64,000 bases of DNA from an uncultured bacterium (GTDB lineage: Bacteria; Cyanobacteriota; Vampirovibrionia; Gastranaerophilales; Gastranaerophilaceae): assembly GCA_958366705.1 (NCBI GenBank), contig CATXCB010000007.1:1-64000 (forward strand), written 5' to 3'. A model generated the notes under the pieces. That model did not search any database and was not told where the DNA came from. It saw only the letters and a list, made by a program, of their open reading frames with translations. Below, piece by piece: positions 35,112 to 41,539 of the stretch. A program made the position numbers and the translations under genes. Position 1 is the first letter of the stretch, and each line of letters opens with the position of its first letter.

Positions 35112-35789
35112 TTATAACTCAATCTTTTTAAAATAATCTTTATCTTTCAATGCACAAGGAGTGCACATCATTCCGTCATTAACATTTGTTGTCCTTTTAT
35201 GTGTATATGCACAGCAATAGACTCCAGGACTACCTTTGCAAGGATATTTAGGGACAAACTCATTAGATTCATCATAATCAAAATCAAATAAATCAATACC
35301 CCATTTATTAGGTCCTTTATCATAACCATTAATGTCCACAAGAAAATTTATTACACCATCTCGAGCGGATGCATTATACATTATACCATCAAGAGTTACA
35401 AAACTATTTATAACAGGGTGAAGACAGGAACTAGACGGGCAATAATGCGCTTTTAAATTCGAATTTTTTGCAGAAGTATAATAATCTTTTAAACTACTTT
35501 CGGAAACGTTTAATTTATAATACCCGCCTTTCAAATATTTATAGAAAGCTTCACGTAAGGCTTTACCATTCTTATCCCCCGTAGAATAATAAATAGAATA
35601 TAAATCATCAGTTTCATCTTCTTTCCAAAGCTTTATTGCCTGATAAAGATAAGAATGTGCCTTTCTAAATTGAATTTCAAGCACTCGTCTTTTATAATTT
35701 GTAGCTAAAGCCGGAATTGTCAATGCAGCAACAACACCAATAATCCCCAGAGTTATCAACACCTCAGCCAACGTAAAGCCTTTCTTCAT
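35112..35789 (-). CDS. type IV prepilin-like / pseudopilin protein
   Basis: 225 residues. Leader MKKG, then FTLAEVLITLGIIGVVAA with Glu5. The C-terminal domain has GIDLFDFDYD and a cysteine-rich end (KYPCKGSPGVYCCAYTHKR, MMCTPCALK), so disulfides are likely. Third prepilin of the window and divergent from an HTH gene, repeating the arrangement at 24.2-25.3 kb. Confidence 0.85.
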   Translation of the reverse strand: MKKGFTLAEVLITLGIIGVVAALTIPALATNYKRRVLEIQFRKAHSYLYQAIKLWKEDETDDLYSIYYSTGDKNGKALREAFYKYLKGGYYKLNVSESSLKDYYTSAKNSNLKAHYCPSSSCLHPVINSFVTLDGIMYNASARDGVINFLVDINGYDKGPNKWGIDLFDFDYDESNEFVPKYPCKGSPGVYCCAYTHKRTTNVNDGMMCTPCALKDKDYFKKIEL

Positions 35790-35819
35790 ATCAACCCTTT
35801 CTATTAAAATATATTAAAT

Positions 35820-35892
35820 TATATTCAACTACACATGAATATATTATATTCTAATTTACTTTTAAGTCAAATATAAAGCAAATGAATATAAT
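35820..35892. promoter_or_regulatory. putative operator and promoter between prepilin and HTH genes
   Basis: TATATTCA (35820-35827) and TGAATATA (35836-35843) form an inverted repeat with the half-site CATGAATAT (35834-35842). A further ATGAATAT (35882-35889) overlaps the TATAAT (35887-35892) that lies 6 nt before the HTH start. An overlap of the half-site and the -10 suggests autorepression. Confidence 0.5.
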
Positions 35893-35898
35893 GTAAAT

Positions 35899-36102
35899 AT
35901 GATTACAGTAAAATTACACGAATTAATCTGGCGGCATAAAGTTAAAGGCTATCAGGTAGCAGAAGCAACAGATTTAAGCAAAGCTACAATATCTAAATTA
36001 GTGCAAGGCGAAAATATTGACGTTAAATTAAGCACCATAAATAAACTTTGCAATTATTTTCAGTGTGATATTAATGATTTAATTGAATATACGCCAGATT
36101 AA
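35899..36102 (+). CDS. XRE-family HTH regulator (Cro/C1 type)
   Basis: 67-residue single-domain repressor: KVKGYQVAEATDLSKATISK is the helix-turn-helix and STINKLCNYFQCDINDLIEY the C-terminal helices. Starts 6 nt after a TATAAT, divergent from the prepilin at 35112. Ends 2 nt before the end of convergent coaX. Confidence 0.85.
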   Translation: MITVKLHELIWRHKVKGYQVAEATDLSKATISKLVQGENIDVKLSTINKLCNYFQCDINDLIEYTPD

Positions 36103-36104
36103 AC

Positions 36105-36881
36105 TTAAACCATTACTTTATTCATTTTTACAGCATTCATATTGTATATAAAGCGCAGCCCCTCAAGAGTTAATGTAGGATTTACATAATCAAACGGTCT
36201 TTTTAAATAATTTGCAATCAACCCGCAATAACCACCTGTAGCAACGATTGTTGCTTTTTCGCCAAGCTCCGCCTCACACTGCGCGACAAGCCCATCCACC
36301 ATGCAGGCAGTACCCCTAATTACACCCGACAATATCGCGTCTGTAGTATTATGCCCTATTGCATTTTGCGAAATAGATACATCAATCTTTGGAAGTTTTG
36401 AAGTAGAACTTTTCAAACATTTCATCTGAGTATTAATTCCAGGGGCAATTACACCACCTAAAAACTCTTTATTTGAATTTATAATATCAAAGGAAGTTGC
36501 AGTTCCAAAATCAATAACAATAACAGCCCCGCGATACAGCTTAGCAGCGGCAACAGCATTAGCAATCCTGTCGGCGCCGACTTCGCGCGGATTGTCTGTA
36601 GATACCGTAATTCCAAGATTGATATCATATGAAACAAACACTGATTTTATACCGAAAACATTATCCACGGCTCTTTTAAATTTTATATTTAACTCTTCTA
36701 CAACTGAAGCAATGACACAACCGTCTATCACATAATCTTTAAACAACGAGTTCAAAAGAATTTCATACTCTTCCCCTGATAAATCTTTATCTGAAGCTAA
36801 ACGAAATTCATTAATATATATATCATTGTCGTATAACCCTAAAGTTATGTTTGTATTTCCAATATCTGCTGTTAATAACAT
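36105..36881 (-). CDS. coaX: type III pantothenate kinase
   Basis: 258 residues of the ASKHA fold. Phosphorylates pantothenate, first committed step of CoA synthesis. Motifs: ADIGNTNITLG at the N-terminus, REVGADRIANAVAA with catalytic Asp, VIDFGTATSFD, and GVIAPGINTQ. The start codon is flush against a 16-bp hairpin (36882-36919) that covers the probable Shine-Dalgarno. Confidence 0.93.
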   Translation of the reverse strand: MLLTADIGNTNITLGLYDNDIYINEFRLASDKDLSGEEYEILLNSLFKDYVIDGCVIASVVEELNIKFKRAVDNVFGIKSVFVSYDINLGITVSTDNPREVGADRIANAVAAAKLYRGAVIVIDFGTATSFDIINSNKEFLGGVIAPGINTQMKCLKSSTSKLPKIDVSISQNAIGHNTTDAILSGVIRGTACMVDGLVAQCEAELGEKATIVATGGYCGLIANYLKRPFDYVNPTLTLEGLRFIYNMNAVKMNKVMV

Positions 36882-36919
36882 AATAGACCTGTCCTCATAT
36901 ATCTGAGAACAAGTCTATT
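36882..36919 (-). promoter_or_regulatory. strong hairpin in the coaX leader
   Basis: On the minus strand, AATAGACTTGTTCTCA - GATATA - TGAGGACAGGTCTATT forms 16 pairs including two G-U, and the ATG follows at once. The only Shine-Dalgarno-like bases (ACAGG) are in the 3' arm. There is no T run, so translational control or mRNA processing is more likely than termination. Confidence 0.55.
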
Positions 36920-36947
36920 ACAAACATAGTTTTTATGCAAAAGCCAA

Positions 36948-37163
36948 TTAGATATTAGTTCCGCCTAATGTCTGTGAACCATATCCGTCCCAAACAGAAT
37001 TAACGAAATTTCCGCTTTGCGCACTTCCAACAGCAGAATTACCACTAAAAATCGGCGGGAATTTAACTTTCTTTATATCATAGTCGCCTGTTGCCAAAGA
37101 ATTTAAAAATTTATTAGCTTTATTATATCCGCTTGTTATTGCTTCGATTGCATTGCTGCCCAT
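36948..37163 (-). CDS. small protein of unknown function with IFSGN motif
   Basis: 71 residues, polar, rich in G, S and N, without a membrane segment. ACGGAGGA lies at ideal spacing before ATG 37163, which supports translation. The segment FPPIFSGNSAVG resembles the F-x-G-N motifs of the proteins at 28601 and 31869. It precedes coaX on the same strand. No known family. Confidence 0.62.
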   Translation of the reverse strand: MGSNAIEAITSGYNKANKFLNSLATGDYDIKKVKFPPIFSGNSAVGSAQSGNFVNSVWDGYGSQTLGGTNI

Positions 37164-37297
37164 ATTTTATCCTCCGTCATAATCTTATATATAGATAAAA
37201 TATTTTTTAATGATGAAATTGCTCAAAATCAAAAATATTGTTACATAAGTTAACAATTAGCAATCTATAGAAAATGTTTCAATTTAACATTATAATC

Positions 37298-37392
37298 TTG
37301 ACAAAAAATTATGAGCGATTAGAATTATAATTATCGTAGAATACTAAATTATAGTAGTATATAGTAGACAGAAAGAAAAGGAGATTAATCTC
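37298..37392 (+). promoter_or_regulatory. tuf promoter/leader region
   Basis: TTGACA at 37298-37303 with only poor -10 candidates downstream (AATTAT after 19 nt, TATAAT after 22 nt), then an AT-rich leader and AAAAGGAG before ATG 37393. Confidence 0.35.
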
Positions 37393-38601
37393 ATGGCACG
37401 TGAAAAGTATGAACGTACGAAACCGCACGTTAACGTAGGTACAATCGGCCACGTTGACCACGGTAAAACTACATTAACAGCAGCTATTACAGCTACATTA
37501 GCTGCAGCTGGTAAAGCAGAATTGAAAAAATTCGATGAAATCGATGCTGCTCCAGAAGAAAAAGCAAGAGGTATTACCATCTCTACAGCTCACGTTGAAT
37601 ACGAATCAGATAAAAGACACTATGCTCACGTTGACTGCCCGGGCCACGCTGACTATGTTAAAAACATGATCACTGGTGCTGCTCAAATGGACGGTGCAAT
37701 TCTTGTAGTTGCTGCAACTGACGGTGCTATGCCTCAAACTCGTGAACACATCCTATTAGCTAGACAGGTTGGTGTTCCTAACTTGGTTGTATTCTTAAAT
37801 AAATGTGATTTAGTTGACGATCCTGAATTATTAGAATTAGTTGAAATGGAAGTTAGAGAACTTCTTTCTTCTTATGAATTCGACGGCGACGCTATCCCAT
37901 TCGTTCATGGTTCAGCTTTAAAAGCTTTAGAAGCAGTTCAAGCTAATCCTTCAGTTGCTCGTGGCGACAATGAATGGACAGATAAAATTTGGGAATTAAT
38001 TGATGCATTAGATTCTTACTTCCCAGATCCAGTTAGAGACTTAGACAAACCATTCTTGATGCCTATCGAAGACATCTTCTCTATCACAGGTCGTGGTACA
38101 GTTGCTACTGGTCGTGTAGAACGTGGTATTGTTAAAGTTGGTGACGAAGTTGAATTAGTTGGTTTAGGCGAAACTAAGAAAACTACAGTTACCGGTGTTG
38201 AAATGTTCAGAAAACAACTTGACCAAGGTCAAGCTGGTGATAACATTGGTGCATTACTTCGTGGTGTTGATAAAACTGAAATCGAACGTGGTCAAGTTCT
38301 TGCAAAACCAGGTTCAATTCACCCACACACTAAATTCACAGCTAACGTTTACGTATTGACTAAAGAAGAAGGTGGACGTCATACTCCATTCTTCCCTGGA
38401 TACCGTCCTCAGTTCTACATCAGAACTACTGACGTAACTGGTTCAATCAAATTTGAAGGTCAAATGGTAATGCCTGGTGATAACGTAGTTATGGAAGTTG
38501 AATTAATCGCTCCTGTAGCTATCGAAGAAGGTATGAGATTTGCTATCCGTGAAGGTGGTAGAACAGTTGGTGCTGGTGTTGTTGACAAAATCGTTGAATA
38601 A
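37393..38601 (+). CDS. tuf: elongation factor Tu
   Basis: 402 residues. GTPase that delivers aminoacyl-tRNA. G1 GHVDHGKTTL, G2 RGITISTAHVEY, G3 DCPGHADYV, G4 NKCDLVDD, then domains 2 and 3 ending GVVDKIVE. Codon use is more biased than in the neighbours, as expected for high expression. The gene is free-standing, not next to fusA, rpsJ or tRNA genes as in the common str operon. Confidence 0.98.
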   Translation: MAREKYERTKPHVNVGTIGHVDHGKTTLTAAITATLAAAGKAELKKFDEIDAAPEEKARGITISTAHVEYESDKRHYAHVDCPGHADYVKNMITGAAQMDGAILVVAATDGAMPQTREHILLARQVGVPNLVVFLNKCDLVDDPELLELVEMEVRELLSSYEFDGDAIPFVHGSALKALEAVQANPSVARGDNEWTDKIWELIDALDSYFPDPVRDLDKPFLMPIEDIFSITGRGTVATGRVERGIVKVGDEVELVGLGETKKTTVTGVEMFRKQLDQGQAGDNIGALLRGVDKTEIERGQVLAKPGSIHPHTKFTANVYVLTKEEGGRHTPFFPGYRPQFYIRTTDVTGSIKFEGQMVMPGDNVVMEVELIAPVAIEEGMRFAIREGGRTVGAGVVDKIVE

Positions 38602-38630
38602 TAATTTTTAAACAACATAGTAAAAACTTA

Positions 38631-38662
38631 AAAAGGACTTGATAGAAATATCAAGTCCTTTT
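38631..38662. terminator. bidirectional terminator after tuf
   Basis: AAAAGGACTTGATA - GAAA - TATCAAGTCCTTTT. Very similar to the hairpin at 39312-39344. Confidence 0.85.
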
Positions 38663-38731
38663 ATTTTCTTCTTTCTAAATACCTTTTACCTGAGAATTTA
38701 ACCAAATTTAACCAACGAAGTCCCCTAAATT

Positions 38732-38908
38732 TTATGCTAATAATGATTCTAAAATCTTAGCATTTGTTTTTGCTCTGCGCATACTCAACAAATATTTTTC
38801 AACACTTGCTTGTAATGCTTGAGCATTGTCATCTATATATTTGCCTTCATTATCCAGCAAATTTAAGTATTCACATACTGTAACCATTTGATAAGCCTGA
38901 TTTTTCAT
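38732..38908 (-). CDS. tiny protein of the tuf-ychF array, member 1
   Basis: 58 residues from ATG 38908 (GGGGA at good spacing; ATG 38917 would overlap it). An N-terminal YQMVTVCEYLNLL is followed by a helix-rich stretch (VEKYLLSMRRAKTNA) and the C-terminus KILESLLA. Paralogous to 39374-39544 (MITVVDYLDTV, VEKYLLSVKRSETNAKIVEALLA in two parts). Probably co-transcribed with the RHH gene, 44 nt upstream. Function unknown. Confidence 0.68.
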   Translation of the reverse strand: MKNQAYQMVTVCEYLNLLDNEGKYIDDNAQALQASVEKYLLSMRRAKTNAKILESLLA

Positions 38909-38952
38909 TTTCCCCATCCAAAATTTATATTACGACAATCTGTTCAAGTTCG

Positions 38953-39141
38953 CTAACCAAGTAGAGCATCTAACAATTCAGCATTAGTTACTGCTTTTTT
39001 GCCATTTCTAACTTGATTTCTGTACATATAAGTTCTTAATGCTTCACGAATCAATTCAGAACGCGTACGATTTTCTGAATTAGCAACTGTATCAATCTCA
39101 TCTAAAAATTTTTCAGGCATTGAAATCAAAACTCTAGCCAT
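38953..39141 (-). CDS. ribbon-helix-helix (CopG-type) protein, array member 2
   Basis: 62 residues. RVLISMPEKFLDEIDTVA is the ribbon strand and first helix, and NRTRSELIREALRTYM the second helix: a typical MetJ/Arc/CopG DNA-binding dimer. The C-terminal NAELLDALLG matches the end of the other array proteins. AAGGAG precedes the ATG. Candidate regulator of the three units sharing the upstream block; an antitoxin role is possible, but no toxin is recognised. Confidence 0.75.
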   Translation of the reverse strand: MARVLISMPEKFLDEIDTVANSENRTRSELIREALRTYMYRNQVRNGKKAVTNAELLDALLG

Positions 39142-39173
39142 ATTTTTCTCCTTTAATTTTTCCTAACTATAAT

Positions 39174-39240
39174 CCCCTGGTATATATATAAACAAATTTT
39201 AGATAAAAAAATTGCCTATTTTATACTCATTATGTATATA
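39174..39240 (-). promoter_or_regulatory. conserved upstream block, copy A
   Basis: Plus-strand text has CCCTGG, TATATATATAAACAA, an AT-rich near-palindrome, AAATTGCCTATTTTA and GTATATA. It drives the RHH gene on the minus strand. Aligns over its length with copies B and C. Confidence 0.65.
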
Positions 39241-39311
39241 ATTGTAATATAATTTAACATTATATTTTCTATTAAAAAATCTAAAAACTTCAGTACAAAT
39301 ATCTAAAATCG

Positions 39312-39344
39312 AAAAGGAATTGATAATAAATATCAATTCCTTTT
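39312..39344 (-). terminator. terminator of array member 3
   Basis: AAAAGGAATTGATA - ATAAA - TATCAATTCCTTTT. Confidence 0.8.
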
Positions 39345-39373
39345 ATACTTTTATTCAAACTATTGATTTAAAA

Positions 39374-39544
39374 TTAAGCTAACAAAGCTTCAACAATTTT
39401 AGCATTAGTTTCAGATCTTTTTACACTTAATAAATATTTTTCAACTTGAGCTTGAATTTCTTGTTCTGATGCTGATAAACATTTTACGTTTTCAACTGTA
39501 TCTAAGTAATCAACAACTGTAATCATTTCATAATCATTTCTCAT
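39374..39544 (-). CDS. tiny protein of the tuf-ychF array, member 3
   Basis: 56 residues: MRNDYEMITVVDYLDTVENV at the N-terminus, then acidic and Gln-rich, VEKYLLSVKRSETNA and the final KIVEALLA. AAAGGGGA precedes ATG 39544. About half identical to member 1 in its second half, and its N-terminal block matches member 4 (MRNDYNLITVDEYVKSL). It has its own upstream block (copy B) and terminator. Confidence 0.7.
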   Translation of the reverse strand: MRNDYEMITVVDYLDTVENVKCLSASEQEIQAQVEKYLLSVKRSETNAKIVEALLA

Positions 39545-39578
39545 AATTTTCCCCTTTATCTTTATTTTTTATTCATTT

Positions 39579-39646
39579 CCCTTACATATATATAAACAAT
39601 TTTTAGATTTAAAAATTGCCTATTTTACACATAAAAAGTATATATT
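39579..39646 (-). promoter_or_regulatory. conserved upstream block, copy B
   Basis: Contains CAATTTTT (39597-39604) and AAAAATTG (39611-39618), a perfect 8-bp inverted repeat beside the TATATATA -10-like stretch, then CCTATTTTA and AGTATATA. Good candidate operator. Confidence 0.65.
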
Positions 39647-39685
39647 CTTAACATATATTTACAATTAAAATATTACAGACAATAT

Positions 39686-39723
39686 AAGAAAGCGCGAATT
39701 AAAATTTTAATTCGCGCTTTCTT
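39686..39723 (-). terminator. terminator of array member 4
   Basis: A perfect 19+19 nt palindrome: AAGAAAGCGCGAATTAAAA and its reverse complement. Confidence 0.8.
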
Positions 39724-39744
39724 AATTATAAAACATTCTCAAAA

Positions 39745-40050
39745 CTAAGCTAATAGTTTTTCCAATAATTTAGCATCTTTTTCCGCTTTTGTTTCTTGTT
39801 TAGAAATAGCAAGTTCAATTTTCTTAGAAATAGCTTTTTCTTGTTCTGAGACATATCTATCATCAACATCAAGAGATTTTACATAATCTTGAACCGTCAT
39901 TAAAGAAGATGCCTGATATTTAACATATTGAGTTCTTAATGATTTTGCATAATCTTCTGCAGTTATCATAGATTCATCATTTGGATTATTATCATTTCTT
40001 AAAGATTTTACATACTCATCAACTGTAATTAAATTATAATCATTTCTCAT
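39745..40050 (-). CDS. array member 4, with three internal repeats
   Basis: 101 residues from ATG 40050 (AGGGG 8 nt upstream). Three copies of an 8-residue-plus motif: ITVDEYVKSL, ITAEDYAKSL and MTVQDYVKSL, spaced about 25 residues, followed by a charged helix (KKIELAISKQETKAEKD) and the family end AKLLEKLLA. The repeats equal the single N-terminal motif of members 1 and 3, so this gene arose by internal duplication. Soluble, helical; function unknown. Confidence 0.72.
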   Translation of the reverse strand: MRNDYNLITVDEYVKSLRNDNNPNDESMITAEDYAKSLRTQYVKYQASSLMTVQDYVKSLDVDDRYVSEQEKAISKKIELAISKQETKAEKDAKLLEKLLA

Positions 40051-40077
40051 AACCATATCCCCTAATATCTTTTATTT

Positions 40078-40145
40078 CCCTTACAGATATATAAAGGTTT
40101 CATCTTCATAAAAATTGCGCAATATTTAAATAAAGAGTATATATT
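40078..40145 (-). promoter_or_regulatory. conserved upstream block, copy C
   Basis: CCCTTACAGATATATAAA, AAAATTGCGCAATATTTA and AGTATATATT align with copies A and B; the central inverted repeat is degenerate here. Drives array member 4. Confidence 0.6.
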
Positions 40146-40362
40146 GAAACATTTCGTTACATAATAATACAGTATATAATAAAATAAATCAACACCAACA
40201 TTTTAAAACGTTTTAGAATCAAATACAAATTCAAAATACCAAATACAAAAAAACTCATATTTAAGAAACATATCTTTACAAAAAGAGAAAAGAATATATA
40301 TTGCAACGCATTTGGGGTAAAATTAAAGTAAAGAGAAATAGCTAAAAGAGGTTGAAATATAA
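40146..40362. other. AT-rich intergenic region upstream of ychF
   Basis: No gene seen. It contains an ACGTTTT/AAAACGT-like pair near 40205 and a GGTAAAATT -10-like element near 40316. AAGAGG is the Shine-Dalgarno before ATG 40363. Confidence 0.5.
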
Positions 40363-41460
40363 ATGCTTAGAACAGGAATTGTAGGACTACCTAATGTAGG
40401 TAAATCAACATTATTTAATGCACTAACAAACGCGAGAAATGCTCAAAGCGCGAATTATCCGTTTTGTACAATAGAACCTAACATTGGAGTAGTAGAAGTC
40501 CCGGATGAAAGACTTGCAATATTATCAAAACTATGTAAAGCTCAAACAATTATACCAACAGCAATTGAATTTGTTGATATTGCCGGACTTGTAAAAGGCG
40601 CAAGTAAAGGGGAAGGGCTTGGCAACCAGTTTTTGCAAAATATTAGAGAAGTGGATGCAATTATTCAAGTTGTAAGATGTTTTGATGATGAAAATACTAT
40701 TCACGTTGAGGGAAAAGTTGACCCTATAAGTGATATAGAAACCATTAATACAGAATTGGCTCTTGCTGATATGGCGTCAGTAGAAAGACGTCAGGCAAGA
40801 ATTGCTAAAGTTGTAAAATCAGGCGATAAAGATGCTGTTCTTGAAGATAAAGTTCTTAAAAAATTAACAGAATTACTTTCAGATTGCACATTCATTGATA
40901 TCTCTAAACACTTTGAAGAAGATGAAATTCCTGTGGTAAAAATGCTAAACTTGCTATCTACAAAGCCTGTTATATATTGTGCAAATGTATCTGAATTCGA
41001 TTTAAAAAATGGCAATGATTACACGAAAAGAGTTCAAGAATACGCAAATAGCCACGGCGCTGAAATGGTTATAATTACAGCAAAAATCGAAGAAGAACTG
41101 GCAGATTTAGGCAAAGAAGAAGCTGAAGAATACTTAAAAGAGCTGGGAATTGAAGACAGCGGCATAAACAGAATGATAAAATCCGTATATAGTCTTTTAA
41201 AACTAAGAACATTCATTACTGCAGGTGAAAAAGAAATTCATGCCTGGACAATTACAGCTGGTACCAAAGCTCCACAAGCAGCCGGAGTTATCCATACTGA
41301 CTTTGAAAAGGGATTTATCAGAGCAGAAATCACTCCGTATAAAGATTTTGCAGAACTAGGTTCATATAATGCCTGTAAAGAAAAAGGGGTCACAAGACTT
41401 GAAGGTAAAGACTATGTAATGCAAGATGGAGACCTTGCACATTTCAGATTTGCCGTATAA
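40363..41460 (+). CDS. ychF: YchF/OLA1-type ATPase
   Basis: 365 residues of the Obg-related family. GIVGLPNVGKSTLFNALT (G1), VDIAGLVKGASKGEGLGNQF (G3), and a non-canonical G4 that favours ATP; a coiled-coil insert (about 140-200) and a C-terminal TGS domain ending YVMQDGDLAHFRF. Ribosome-associated, linked to stress and translation. Own terminator follows. Confidence 0.95.
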   Translation: MLRTGIVGLPNVGKSTLFNALTNARNAQSANYPFCTIEPNIGVVEVPDERLAILSKLCKAQTIIPTAIEFVDIAGLVKGASKGEGLGNQFLQNIREVDAIIQVVRCFDDENTIHVEGKVDPISDIETINTELALADMASVERRQARIAKVVKSGDKDAVLEDKVLKKLTELLSDCTFIDISKHFEEDEIPVVKMLNLLSTKPVIYCANVSEFDLKNGNDYTKRVQEYANSHGAEMVIITAKIEEELADLGKEEAEEYLKELGIEDSGINRMIKSVYSLLKLRTFITAGEKEIHAWTITAGTKAPQAAGVIHTDFEKGFIRAEITPYKDFAELGSYNACKEKGVTRLEGKDYVMQDGDLAHFRFAV

Positions 41461-41479
41461 TCAAACAACAAAAAATTTA

Positions 41480-41521
41480 GCAAAGACGCGATACTTTTAT
41501 TTTAAAGTATCGCGTCTTTGC
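41480..41521. terminator. bidirectional terminator between ychF and the GH13 gene
   Basis: GCAAAGACGCGATACTTT - 6 nt - AAAGTATCGCGTCTTTGC, an 18-bp stem. Confidence 0.85.
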
Positions 41522-41539
41522 TTTCTGTATATCAAATGT

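Noticed and set aside
38953..39141. classical toxin-antitoxin pair with the RHH protein as antitoxin
   Set aside because: The downstream 58-codon gene is a paralogue of other array members and has no toxin fold features; RHH plus a common C-terminal motif fits a regulator of the array better.
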